12,156 nucleotides of DNA from Rhodoferax sp. (GTDB taxonomy: Bacteria > Pseudomonadota > Gammaproteobacteria > Burkholderiales > Burkholderiaceae), in the NCBI GenBank assembly GCA_028292075.1, contig JAQGNA010000488.1, forward strand, positions 1 to 12,156, in the 5' to 3' direction. The notes beneath the pieces were generated by a model. That model was not told the origin of the DNA and did no database searches. It saw nothing but the letters and a program-made list of their open reading frames with translations. A program made the position numbers and the translations under genes. Positions 1 to 7,275 of this stretch are shown in pieces (the first letter of the stretch is position 1; the number at the start of each line of letters is the position of its first letter).

Positions 1-659
1 ATCATGTGGAAGACCACGCCGTTGGTGTCCATGCCGAAGTAGAAGTAGACCTCCATGCGGCGCTCGTGGGTGTGGCACGGCATGGTGTTCCAGAGGCTGC
101 CTTCGTCGAGCTGGGTCATGCCCATGAGCAGTTGGCAGGTGGGCAGCACATCGGGCACGATGAACTTGTGGATCGTGCGGCGGTTGCTGCTCTTGGCATC
201 GCCAAGCGTCTCGGGCGAGGCTTCGGCCAGGGTGATCCTGCGGTGCGGATACGCGGTGTGCGCCGGCGCCGAGTTGAAGTACAGCTTGGCGGGCCTGGCG
301 GCATCGACGCTCAGGAACTCGACTTCCCTGGCGCCCTGGCCGATGTACAGGGCCTCGCGCGCCGAAACCTCGAACCGCGTGCCGTCGACCACCACCACGG
401 CATCGCCGCCGATGTTGATCAGGCCCAATTCGCGCCGCTGCAGGAAGAAGTCGGTGCCGGTGTGGCGACCCAGCTCGGCCGCGAAGGTGACGGCCTTAGA
501 GACCGGCATCACGCCGCCCACGATGATCCGGTCGATGTGGCTGTAGGTCAGCGTCACGGCGTCGGCGCTGAAGATGCCCTCGACGAGAAACTGCTCGCGG
601 AGGCCGGCGGTGTCTAGCGTTCGCGCATGGGCGCTGTGAATCGGTTGGCGAATTTGCAT
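1..659 (-). CDS. kduI: 5-keto-4-deoxyuronate isomerase (KduI), 5' part only
   Basis: Interconverts 5-keto-4-deoxyuronate (DKI) and 2,5-diketo-3-deoxygluconate (DKII) in the cytoplasm, the step before KduD in breakdown of unsaturated uronates from pectin. I translated 219 residues from the ATG at 659-657; the gene leaves the left edge, so about 60 C-terminal residues of the usual ~278 are missing. The product begins [12 protein letters not shown] and contains [22 protein letters not shown] and [18 protein letters not shown], all hallmarks of KduI. His196, His198 and Glu203 fall at the cupin zinc-ligand positions; the fourth ligand (near His245) is beyond the edge. An AGGAG-type ribosome site lies just upstream (complement of 661-669). 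It is divergent from kdgF, the preceding step, across 180 bp. kduD may lie further left, but that is a guess. Identity is nearly certain. Confidence 0.96.
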   Translation of the reverse strand, partial: MQIRQPIHSAHARTLDTAGLREQFLVEGIFSADAVTLTYSHIDRIIVGGVMPVSKAVTFAAELGRHTGTDFFLQRRELGLINIGGDAVVVVDGTRFEVSAREALYIGQGAREVEFLSVDAARPAKLYFNSAPAHTAYPHRRITLAEASPETLGDAKSSNRRTIHKFIVPDVLPTCQLLMGMTQLDEGSLWNTMPCHTHERRMEVYFYFGMDTNGVVFHM

Positions 660-839
660 GGTGCTCCTGAAGTGCTGTTTTGCATGCCGGCCCGGCGTGT
701 CTGAAAGGCGTGTCGGCAAGGTTTTAAATCCAAACGAAAAAGATTGAACCCGCGTTTCATTTTTGTTTGTTAGACGATATAGTACACAAAAAAAGCTGGC
801 ATCATCCTCATCGCATACGATAAGACAGGCAAAAAAACA
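660..839. promoter_or_regulatory. kduI-kdgF divergent promoter region
   Basis: This 180-bp gap between two divergent start codons is markedly AT-rich from about 721 to 840, unlike the surrounding genes, as expected for a bidirectional promoter. A TATAGT at 778-783 is a possible -10 for kdgF, giving a leader of about 50 bases. The matching -35 (TTTCAT, 755-760) is weak and overlaps the palindrome at 745-759. I could not fix a promoter for kduI. The AGTYRT-N3-AYRACT operator found at the udh, dctP and regulator promoters is absent here. Confidence 0.6.
745..759. promoter_or_regulatory. Candidate KdgR-like operator palindrome
   Basis: TGAACCCGCGTTTCA is an imperfect inverted repeat (TGAAMC-N3-GKTTCA). 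Its right half with the following bases, GTTTCATTTT, resembles the right half of the gammaproteobacterial KdgR box (IclR family, consensus around TGAAAC-N3-GTTTCA). It overlaps the weak -35 proposed for kdgF and would suit a KDG-responsive repressor. No IclR-family gene is visible in the window, so the regulator's identity is inference. Confidence 0.4.
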
Positions 840-1190
840 ATGTCGACCACCGAGACAACGAAGTTCTTCCATGACAACGCCGCCACGCCCTGGACGGAAC
901 TGGGCGGAGGCATCCGGCGCAAGGTGGTCGGTCATACGCCGCACCTGATGGCCGTGCTGGTGCAGTTCGACAGCCTGGCCGTCGGCGTTGCCCATGCGCA
1001 CGAGGCCCACGACCAGATCGCCTATGTGGTGTGCGGGGCCTTCGAGGTGAATGTCGCCGGCATCAAGCAGGTGCTGCGCACTGGCGACGCCTTCGTAGCG
1101 CCGCGCCTGCACACCCACGGCGTCGTGGCACTGGAGGCTGGGAGCACCCTTCTCGACCAGTTCTCGCCGCGCAGGGACGACTACCTGTGA
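840..1190 (+). CDS. kdgF: KdgF, single-domain cupin converting 4,5-unsaturated uronates to linear ketouronates
   Basis: A 116-residue one-domain cupin. KdgF catalyses opening of the cyclic 4,5-unsaturated galacturonate (or the alginate equivalent) left by polysaccharide lyases, giving the linear DKI that KduI uses. Visible family features are [12 protein letters not shown] (residues 21-32), the cupin histidines His52 and His54 with Gln59, the later His93 in [12 protein letters not shown], and a C-terminal [13 protein letters not shown]. In that tail Asp106, Phe108 and Arg112 sit where KdgF enzymes have functionally important residues. Length matches the family (about 110). The start at 840 follows an AT-rich leader with only a weak ACAGG ribosome site; no better start lies upstream in frame. 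The divergent kduI supports the assignment strongly. A generic cupin is the alternative, but the C-terminal signature makes it unlikely. Confidence 0.93.
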   Translation: MSTTETTKFFHDNAATPWTELGGGIRRKVVGHTPHLMAVLVQFDSLAVGVAHAHEAHDQIAYVVCGAFEVNVAGIKQVLRTGDAFVAPRLHTHGVVALEAGSTLLDQFSPRRDDYL

Positions 1191-1480
1191 ACTAGCAGGG
1201 TGGTTGCCGCCAGCCGGCGCCAGCCATTCGGGTGCATCGCCTGGTTCCCCGTGCCGATGGACGCAGCCTGAAAGTCCGCAAAAGGACGCAGTCCCACCTC
1301 GGTGCCACCGCCCGCCCCGTTTCCTTGGCCGACGCACCTGCAGTGCGCCCGGCTTGATCCCCACCGCCCTTCGCCGCGTCCCTGCAACCTCTCGTTCCGG
1401 CCGCGCCATGGCGACCTGCGCGTGGAGGAACACAAGCGCCGTCCAACCCCGACGGCGGCGCTCACCCGGAGACCTCCAAA
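1191..1480. other. kdgF-porin intergenic stretch
   Basis: These 290 GC-rich bases contain no convincing gene, terminator or strong sigma-70 promoter. A 7-bp hairpin (CGCCGTC 1437-1443, loop of 7, GACGGCG 1451-1457) lies just before the porin ribosome site (GGAG, 1468-1471) and could influence its translation. I cannot tell whether the porin is read through from kdgF or has its own promoter here. Confidence 0.4.
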
Positions 1481-2503
1481 ATGAAAAAAACAGCCATTCC
1501 CTTTACAGCCGCGCTGGCCCTGCTTGCCACCCAGGCCCTGGCGCAATCGTCCGTGACCCTGTCCGGCCGGGTCGACCTGGGCCTGCTGCATGCGCCCTCC
1601 GACCTGACGAAGAACACCGACAGCAGCAGCCAGGTGGCCGAGAGCTCCAACGGGCGGCTCAACATCGCCGGCCGCGAAGACATGGGCGGCGGCCTGAGCG
1701 CCTTCTTCATGCTGGAGGCTCGCTTCAATGCGGACACCGGCGCCATCACCGAACCCACCGCGTTCTTCAAGGACAAGGCCTGGGTCGGGCTGGCCAGCAG
1801 GGACTGGGGCGAAATCAAGCTCGGCCGCCTGCATTCGCCGCAGTACGGCATCGGCACGGCCGGGCGCTACGAGGCCTTCATCGGCGACAGCTATGCCTCC
1901 ATGGGCACCCGCGGCGCGCGTTCCGCCAACCAGTGGAACAACTCGGTCTACTACACCACGCCCACGGTCGGTGGCTTCCATGCCGGCGTGATCAAGCGTT
2001 TCGGCGAAGGCACGGCGGCCAACGGTGTCGGCGGCCATCTGGTCTATGCCAATGGCCCGCTGTCGCTGGCCTATTCGTTCCAGAAGGAGCAGGACACGCT
2101 GGTTCCGGCGATCAACACCATCAAGACCCACACGCTGGGCGGCTTCTACGATTTCGAAGTGGTGAAGTTCGTCGGCACCTATGCAAGGTCTACCGGCGTG
2201 AACGCGGCGGACACCGGCTCGCAGGTGGTGTGGACCGCCGGCGCGCGCGTGCCGATAGGCCCGGGAGAGCTGCGCACCTCGTACCGCCTGATGAACGACA
2301 CCAGCCGCGCCGCCACCGGCGACGCCTCGGGTGACCAGGACTCCACGCGTCTCTCGGTCGGCTACGCCTGGTTCCTCAGCAAGATGACTTCCATCAACCT
2401 CTCGCTCGTGCGCGAACGGCAGAAGCGCTACACCGCCGCAGGGGCGATCACGACCGACAACGCCGGCAACGGCGCTGAAGCCGCCCTGCGCGTGATGTTC
2501 TAG
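1481..2503 (+). CDS. Gram-negative trimeric porin, Burkholderiales type
   Basis: Predicted outer-membrane beta-barrel of 340 residues. An Sec signal peptide is clear: MKKTAIPF, a hydrophobic run, then cleavage after ALA/Q near residue 21. The mature protein starts [14 protein letters not shown], the usual first strand of Omp32/OmpC-like porins in Comamonadaceae and Burkholderiaceae. Further family marks are [42 protein letters not shown], a tyrosine- and glycine-rich set of strands, and a terminal phenylalanine (ALRVMF) needed for BAM recognition. GGAG at 1468-1471 is the ribosome site. It lies downstream of kdgF on the same strand and ends at a strong hairpin. From context it may admit oligo- or monouronates to the periplasm, but these porins are usually general anion-preferring channels, so specificity is inference. 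Confidence 0.92.
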   Translation: MKKTAIPFTAALALLATQALAQSSVTLSGRVDLGLLHAPSDLTKNTDSSSQVAESSNGRLNIAGREDMGGGLSAFFMLEARFNADTGAITEPTAFFKDKAWVGLASRDWGEIKLGRLHSPQYGIGTAGRYEAFIGDSYASMGTRGARSANQWNNSVYYTTPTVGGFHAGVIKRFGEGTAANGVGGHLVYANGPLSLAYSFQKEQDTLVPAINTIKTHTLGGFYDFEVVKFVGTYARSTGVNAADTGSQVVWTAGARVPIGPGELRTSYRLMNDTSRAATGDASGDQDSTRLSVGYAWFLSKMTSINLSLVRERQKRYTAAGAITTDNAGNGAEAALRVMF

Positions 2504-2524
2504 ACCTGGCCCCGCAAAACGAAA

Positions 2525-2562
2525 AAACCTCTCCGCCGGACTACCCGGGGGAGAGGTTTATT
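2525..2562. terminator. Bidirectional intrinsic terminator
   Basis: AACCTCTCC (2526-2534) pairs perfectly with GGAGAGGTT (2550-2558), extendable by A2525-T2559. On the plus strand the stem is followed by a short T-rich end (TTTATT), suited to ending the porin transcript 22 bases after its stop. On the minus strand it is followed by a much longer T-rich tract (complement of the A-rich 2517-2527), suited to ending the converging uronate operon. One element can therefore serve both converging units. Confidence 0.85.
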
Positions 2563-2625
2563 CATGACTGACCGACTCGAGGCCGGCACGGGGGACCGAA
2601 GCCCCTCGTCGCACCTCTATCGGGC

Positions 2626-2655
2626 GCCGATCAAGTGCCGATCAAGTGCCGATCA
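2626..2655. repeat. Short 11-bp tandem repeat
   Basis: GCCGATCAAGT occurs at 2626-2636 and again at 2637-2647, followed by a partial third unit GCCGATCA at 2648-2655. The array lies in the noncoding space 10 bases beyond the stop of the semialdehyde dehydrogenase gene. It looks like replication-slippage duplication; no function is apparent. Confidence 0.85.
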
Positions 2656-2664
2656 CGGGCCGAA

Positions 2665-4107
2665 TCAGGCGCCGACGTAGGCCGTCTTCACCGTGGTGAA
2701 GAATTCCTGCGCGTAGCGGCCCTGTTCGCGCGAGCCGAAGCTCGAGCCCTTGCGTCCGCCGAACGGCACGTGGTAGTCAACGCCCGCGGTCGGCAGGTTG
2801 ACCATGACCATGCCGGCCTGGCTGTGGCGCTTGAAGTGCGCGGCGTACTTGAGGCTGGTGGTCGCGATGCCGGCGGACAGGCCGAACGGCGTGTTGTTCG
2901 ATTCGAACAGCGCTTCTTCGTAACCCTTCACGCGGATGACGCTAGCCACCGGGCCGAACACTTCCTCGCGGTTGATCCGCATCTCGGCGGTGGTGTCGGT
3001 CAGCAGCGCGGGCATCATGTAGTAGCCGTCGGTGGACAGCTTCAAGCGGTCGCCGCCGGCAACCAGCGTGGCGCCTTCCTTTTGGCCGATGGCCACATAG
3101 TCCATGTCCTGCTCGAGCTGCGACTGCGAGGACACCGGTCCGATGTCGATGCCTGCGGCCAGGGCGTCGCCCACCTTCAGCGTGGCCATGCGGGCCTTGA
3201 CGGCCTCGACGAACTGGCTGTAGATGCCGTCGGTGACGATCAGCCGGCTCGATGCCGTGCAGCGCTGGCCGGTCGAGAAGAACGCGCTCTGCACGCTGAG
3301 TTCAACGGCCTGCTTCAGGTCGGCGTCGTCCAGGATGATCTGCGGGTTTTTGCCGCCCATTTCGAGCTGCACCTTCTTCAGGTTGACGGCGCACTGCTGG
3401 GCAATGCGGGCGCCCACACCCTGTGAGCCGGTGAAGCTGATGGCGTCGATGCCGGGGTGGTTGACCAGCGGGTCGCCAATGACGGAGCCGCGGCCCATCA
3501 CCAGGTTGAACACGCCGGCGGGGATGCCGCTGCGGCTGATGATGTCGGCCAGCGCCCATGCGCAGCCCGGCACCAGGTCGGCGGGCTTCAGCACCACGCA
3601 ATTGCCGTAGGCCAGGGCCGGCGCGATCTTCCACGAAGGAATGGCGATGGGGAAGTTCCACGGTGTGATCAGGCCGATGACGCCGACGGGTTCGCGGGTG
3701 ATTTCAACCACGACGCCGGAACGCACCGAAGGCACCACTTCGCCGGTCAGGCGCAGGCATTCGCCGGCGAAGAACTTGAAGATGTTGCCGGCGCGGGTGA
3801 CTTCGCCGATGCCTTCAGGCTTGGTCTTGCCTTCTTCGCGGGCCAGCAGGGTGCCGAGCTCTTCGCGGCGCGCCAAGATTTCGGTGCCGATCTTGTCGAG
3901 CGCGTCATGGCGGGCCTGGATGTTGCCGGTGGACCAGGCGGGGAAAGCCGCACGTGCGGCAGCCACGGCGGCGTCGAGTTGGGCGGCATCGGCCTGGGTG
4001 TAGTCGCCGATGATGTCGGCCAGGTTGGACGGATTGACGTTGGGCGCGTACTTGGCGCCGGCAACCCATTCGCCGTTGATCAGGTTGTCGAATTTCTGGG
4101 TGGTCAT
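2665..4107 (-). CDS. 2-oxoglutarate (alpha-ketoglutarate) semialdehyde dehydrogenase, aldehyde dehydrogenase family
   Basis: A 480-residue NAD(P)-dependent aldehyde dehydrogenase. Catalytic features are all present: Asn151 in TPWNFP, cofactor-binding Lys174 in VVLKPA, FTGSQGVG (225-232), general base Glu249 in LEMGGKNP, and nucleophile Cys283 in FSTGQRCTASSR. The C terminus VPFGGRKGSSFGSREQGRY and length fit the semialdehyde dehydrogenase group. Sequence alone would leave the substrate open (succinate or glutarate semialdehyde are alternatives). Its place directly downstream of kdgD, whose product is 2-oxoglutarate semialdehyde, makes oxidation to 2-oxoglutarate by far the likeliest job. The ATG at 4107 follows an AGGA-type site. 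The 169-bp gap to kdgD contains a strong hairpin (4208-4239). It is the last gene of the minus-strand operon and ends at the bidirectional terminator near 2540. Confidence 0.9.
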   Translation of the reverse strand: MTTQKFDNLINGEWVAGAKYAPNVNPSNLADIIGDYTQADAAQLDAAVAAARAAFPAWSTGNIQARHDALDKIGTEILARREELGTLLAREEGKTKPEGIGEVTRAGNIFKFFAGECLRLTGEVVPSVRSGVVVEITREPVGVIGLITPWNFPIAIPSWKIAPALAYGNCVVLKPADLVPGCAWALADIISRSGIPAGVFNLVMGRGSVIGDPLVNHPGIDAISFTGSQGVGARIAQQCAVNLKKVQLEMGGKNPQIILDDADLKQAVELSVQSAFFSTGQRCTASSRLIVTDGIYSQFVEAVKARMATLKVGDALAAGIDIGPVSSQSQLEQDMDYVAIGQKEGATLVAGGDRLKLSTDGYYMMPALLTDTTAEMRINREEVFGPVASVIRVKGYEEALFESNNTPFGLSAGIATTSLKYAAHFKRHSQAGMVMVNLPTAGVDYHVPFGGRKGSSFGSREQGRYAQEFFTTVKTAYVGA

Positions 4108-4207
4108 GTGTTGGTGTCCTGGTTGGAGGTGAAAGGTAGGAGGCGGGAGGCGGGCCGCGGAAGGCGTCGCGCATCCGAAGATGTTAGCGCAACCATGAAA
4201 TGCCTTC

Positions 4208-4239
4208 GTCCCCGCCCTCCCCTGAGGGCTGGCGGGGAC
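4208..4239 (-). other. GC-rich stem-loop between kdgD and the semialdehyde dehydrogenase gene
   Basis: GTCCCCGCC (4208-4216) pairs with GGCGGGGAC (4231-4239), a 9-bp perfect stem, with an inner CCC/GGG pairing closing the loop. Read on the minus strand it begins 38 bases after the kdgD stop. It lacks a following T tract (the next bases read GAAGGCATTTC), so it is a poor intrinsic terminator. A partial attenuator or an RNA-processing/stability element inside the operon is more plausible. Confidence 0.6.
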
Positions 4240-4276
4240 GCGTTGGCCAGGCGCAGCGCCTTGCCGGGGCCGGGAA

Positions 4277-5188
4277 TTACTGTGCGCCGAGCTTCTTGAT
4301 GAGTACGGCCAGTTCTTCCATCTCCGAAGGCTTGAGGTCGGTCAGGGGCGCGCGAACCGGGCCGCCGTCATGGCCGACGATCTTGGCACCGGCCTTGATG
4401 ATACTCACACCATAACCTTCGACGCGGTTGCGGATCGACAGGTAGGGCATGAAGAACTCCTTCAGCAGCTTGTGCTGGGTCGGCAGGTCGTCGGCGGCCA
4501 CGGCCTTGTAGAAGTCCATTGCCGTCTTCGGGATGAAGTTGAACACCGCCGACGAATACACCGGCGTGCCCAGCGCCTTGTAGGCCGCTGCATAGACTTC
4601 GGCGGTGGGCAGGCCACCCAGGTAGGCGAAGCGGTCGCCCATCTTCATGAAGATGGAGGACATGGTCTCGATGTTGCCAACGCCGTCCTTGAAACCCACC
4701 AGGTTCGGGCAGCGCTCGGCAAGGATCGCCAGCGAATTCGGCGTGAGCTTGGTGCGGTCGCGGTTGTACACGATGACGCCGAACTTCACGCTGTTGCAGA
4801 CCTGGGCCACATGCTCGATCAGGCCTTCCTGGCCGGCTTCGGTCAGGTAGTGCGGCAGCAGCAGTACGCCTTGGGCTCCCAGGCGCTCGGCTTCCTGGGC
4901 GTGGGCGATGGCGGTGCGGGTCGGGCCGCCGGCGCCGGCGATGATCGGCACCTTGCCGCGGCAGGTTTCCACAGCCGTCTTGATGACGCGGCTGTATTCC
5001 TCGCCGGCCAGCGAGAAGTATTCGCCCGTGCCGCCCGCGGCGAACAGCGCGCTCGCGCCGTACGGCGCCAGCCATTCCAGGCGCTCGATGTAGCTCTTGG
5101 GGCGGAACTCGCCCTGCTCGTCGAAGTCGGTGATCGGGAAGGACAGCAGGCCGGAGCCCATGATGGTTTTGAGTTCTTGTGGATTCAT
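4277..5188 (-). CDS. kdgD: 5-dehydro-4-deoxyglucarate dehydratase (KdgD)
   Basis: A 303-residue member of the DHDPS/NAL class I aldolase-like family. KdgD decarboxylates and dehydrates 5-keto-4-deoxyglucarate to 2-oxoglutarate semialdehyde. Visible motifs are [11 protein letters not shown] (carboxylate-binding GGTGE at 52-56), Tyr141 in [11 protein letters not shown], and the Schiff-base Lys167 in [11 protein letters not shown] chose the ATG at 5188 ([23 protein letters not shown]) rather than an in-frame ATG 123 bases upstream, because it gives the normal family length and N terminus and has AGGA before it. The asparagine-arginine after Tyr141 and the FKDGVGN loop fit KdgD better than dihydrodipicolinate synthase. 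Neighbours are a Bug protein upstream and the dehydrogenase for its product downstream. Confidence 0.95.
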   Translation of the reverse strand: MNPQELKTIMGSGLLSFPITDFDEQGEFRPKSYIERLEWLAPYGASALFAAGGTGEYFSLAGEEYSRVIKTAVETCRGKVPIIAGAGGPTRTAIAHAQEAERLGAQGVLLLPHYLTEAGQEGLIEHVAQVCNSVKFGVIVYNRDRTKLTPNSLAILAERCPNLVGFKDGVGNIETMSSIFMKMGDRFAYLGGLPTAEVYAAAYKALGTPVYSSAVFNFIPKTAMDFYKAVAADDLPTQHKLLKEFFMPYLSIRNRVEGYGVSIIKAGAKIVGHDGGPVRAPLTDLKPSEMEELAVLIKKLGAQ

Positions 5189-5268
5189 GATTTTTTTCCT
5201 GGAGGTTGGTGGGGTGGGTGGCATCACCGTGGCTCGGTGCGGCGACGGGGCGTCAGGCCCGCATGCGC

Positions 5269-6243
5269 TCAGTCGAGCTTGATGTTCGCCTGGTTCACGA
5301 CCTGCGCCCATCGCGCGCGTTCGCGGTTAAAAAATTGGTCCTGCTCGGTGGCCAGCATCGTGACGACCTCGGCGCCCTGCCCGGTCAGGCGGGAGCGGAT
5401 GTCGGCACTGCGGATGATCTTGATCAGCTCGGCGTTCAGGCGGGTGATGATGGCCGGCGCGGTGCCGTTGGCCACCAGCACGCCCTGCCAGGTGCCCGAC
5501 TCGAAATCGGTCAGGCCCTGCTCGGCGAACGTGGGCACGTCGCCCACCAGCGGCATGCGGGTCTTCTTGGAGATGGCCAGCACCTTGAGCTTGCCGCTTT
5601 GCACATGCGGCAGCGTGGCCAGCATGCCATTCATGAGCACCTGGGTCTGGCCGCCCATCGTGTCCTGGATCGCCTGCACGCCACCCTTGTAGGGCACGTA
5701 GACCCACTTGGCGCCACTGGCCCGCTCCACGGCCACGCCGGCCAGGTGCGGCGCGCTGCCCATGGCGGTCACCGCGAAGTTCAGGTCGGTGGTCTTCGAC
5801 AGCGCGACCAGTTCCTTGAACGTGTTGGCCTTGACCGAAGGGTGCACCACCAGCATGTGCGGCGAATACGCCAGCATGGTCACGCCGCGCAGGTCCTTGC
5901 TCGGGTCGAACGGCAGCTTGGTGTAGACCGAGGGGCTGATGGCCAGCGCACCGACGTCGCACAGCAGCAGCGTATGGCCGTCAGGTGCCGACTTGGCAAC
6001 GAAGTCGGCGCCCAGGTTGCCGTTGGCACCGGCGCGGTTTTCCACCAGCACCGTCTGCTTCAGCGCTTCGGCCAGGGGCTGGCTGATGGCGCGGGCGATG
6101 ATGTCCGACGAACCGCCCGGCGGGTACGGCACGATGAGCTTGATGGGCTTGCTCGGCCAGGCCTGGGCGAAGGCGGCCGGCGCTGCCGCGGCAGCGGACG
6201 CAGCGACGGCAGACGTGATGAGTTGACGGCGATTCAGCGACAT
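5269..6243 (-). CDS. Bug/TctC-family periplasmic solute-binding protein
   Basis: A 324-residue tripartite-tricarboxylate-transporter type binding protein. The N terminus [16 protein letters not shown] with an alanine-rich hydrophobic stretch ending AFAQA (about residue 27) is an export signal; the paired arginines suggest a Tat signal but the motif is imperfect. Bug hallmarks are [45 protein letters not shown] and VPYKGG. No TctA/TctB membrane genes are in the window, which is common for the many orphan Bug genes of Comamonadaceae. A good AGGAG site precedes the ATG. It sits inside the uronate operon exactly where an aldarate dehydratase might be expected, so an acidic sugar such as galactarate or glucarate is a reasonable ligand guess. 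The ligand cannot be read from sequence. Confidence 0.92.
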   Translation of the reverse strand: MSLNRRQLITSAVAASAAAAAPAAFAQAWPSKPIKLIVPYPPGGSSDIIARAISQPLAEALKQTVLVENRAGANGNLGADFVAKSAPDGHTLLLCDVGALAISPSVYTKLPFDPSKDLRGVTMLAYSPHMLVVHPSVKANTFKELVALSKTTDLNFAVTAMGSAPHLAGVAVERASGAKWVYVPYKGGVQAIQDTMGGQTQVLMNGMLATLPHVQSGKLKVLAISKKTRMPLVGDVPTFAEQGLTDFESGTWQGVLVANGTAPAIITRLNAELIKIIRSADIRSRLTGQGAEVVTMLATEQDQFFNRERARWAQVVNQANIKLD

Positions 6244-6273
6244 GTTGGCTCCTTTTTGTTCGACGCGGACCGA

Positions 6274-6288
6274 TCCCGTGACACGGGA
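6274..6288. promoter_or_regulatory. Perfect 15-bp palindrome upstream of the Bug gene
   Basis: TCCCGTGACACGGGA is a perfect 7-bp inverted repeat around one central base. It lies 31 bases upstream of the Bug start in the 126-base gap after the lactonase gene. It may be a protein-binding site for separate control of the Bug gene or simply a small RNA hairpin; no matching -35/-10 pair was fixed. Confidence 0.4.
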
Positions 6289-6369
6289 GCGATGCGCCGG
6301 GGTGATGGCGATGGGTGGAAGTCGATGGCGGCGGTCTGGCGGCGGCTGGGGCTGGCGACGGGATCGCTC

Positions 6370-7275
6370 TCAGCCAGGAAAGCGCGAGAACACCGGCTCG
6401 GGCAGGCCTCGCACGCCAGGATCGAGCGCGAACACGGCGCCATTCAGGCCCGGCTGCTCAGCCGACACGGTGCCCGGCAGGATCGAGGTGACATACAGCA
6501 CATCGAGGTTGGCACCGCCGAAGGCGCACATGGCGGGCTTGGCCACCGGCACTTCAAGCGATTTCACCAGTCGGCCCTGGGGGTCGAAGCGGTGCACCTT
6601 GCCGGCATCGTTGCCACAACTCCAGTAATGGCCTTCGGCGTCCACCGCCGCGCCGTCGGGCCGGCCGGGCAGATTGGTCATGTCGATGAATTCGCGGGGC
6701 TCGCCAAAGGTGGCGGTGGCGGCATCGAAGTCAAAAGCCCAGACGCGTTGCACCGTGGGGTGCGAATCGGACAGGTAGGCCGTGCGCCCGTCCGGGCTGA
6801 AGCCCAGGCCGTTGGGCGTGATCATGTCCTGCACCTTGGCTGCGCTCAGACCGTGTTCGTCCAGGCAATACAGCGCGCCCAGCGGGGATGCGGCGGCCAT
6901 GTCCATGACCATGGTGGTGATCCAGAACCGGCCCTGCGCATCGCAGCGCCCGTCGTTGAAACGCATGCCCGCGGCTGGGTGGTCGATCCTGGCCAAACAG
7001 CGCAGCGCCACGTCACCCGAGGGTTGCAGCGTCACGGCGTAGACCCCGGTTTCCATGGCGGCAATGATTTCGTCGCCCTCTGGCTTCGCACTCAGCGCGA
7101 TGCACCCGACCCGCTCCGGCAAACGCCAGCTTTGGAGAACGTCGGTTGCCGGGTCCCATCGGCGGACCAGCCGGCCCTCGATGTCGACCCAAAAAAGCGC
7201 CTGGCCGCGCACATCCCACACCGGAGACTCTCCAACGCGGTCACGGCTGCTGCCGATTGGGGGCGCGACGATCAT
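6370..7275 (-). CDS. SMP-30/gluconolactonase-family aldarolactone hydrolase
   Basis: A 301-residue six-bladed beta-propeller lactonase. Metal-binding residues of the family are seen as Glu16 (VGESPVWD), Asn155 (ITPNGLGFSPDG) and Asp207 (GRPDGAAVDAEG). RFNDGRCDAQGRFW (105-118) is the usual substrate-side loop, with Asn107. The ATG at 7275 overlaps the udh stop as ATGA, implying translational coupling. The product of Udh is an aldarolactone, so hydrolysis of galactaro- or glucarolactone to the open aldarate is the likely reaction. Sequence alone would equally allow gluconolactone or arabinolactone. Such lactonases in hexuronate operons have been called UxuL, but I do not assign that symbol. A 126-base gap separates it from the Bug gene. 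Confidence 0.92.
   Translation of the reverse strand: MIVAPPIGSSRDRVGESPVWDVRGQALFWVDIEGRLVRRWDPATDVLQSWRLPERVGCIALSAKPEGDEIIAAMETGVYAVTLQPSGDVALRCLARIDHPAAGMRFNDGRCDAQGRFWITTMVMDMAAASPLGALYCLDEHGLSAAKVQDMITPNGLGFSPDGRTAYLSDSHPTVQRVWAFDFDAATATFGEPREFIDMTNLPGRPDGAAVDAEGHYWSCGNDAGKVHRFDPQGRLVKSLEVPVAKPAMCAFGGANLDVLYVTSILPGTVSAEQPGLNGAVFALDPGVRGLPEPVFSRFPG

Noticed and set aside
1181..2131. A 316-codon minus-strand frame and a 376-codon plus-strand frame (1204-2334) over the porin
   Set aside because: Both overlap the porin, whose signal peptide, strands and terminal Phe are clear. Neither has a plausible protein signature.
3457..4299. A 280-codon plus-strand frame opposite the semialdehyde dehydrogenase
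   Set aside because: The catalytic Asn, Glu and Cys of the aldehyde dehydrogenase are intact on the minus strand, so this is an antisense artefact.
5189..5311. A 41-residue N-terminal extension of KdgD
   Set aside because: The extension is low-complexity, not part of the family, and lies upstream of the ribosome site used by the ATG at 5188.
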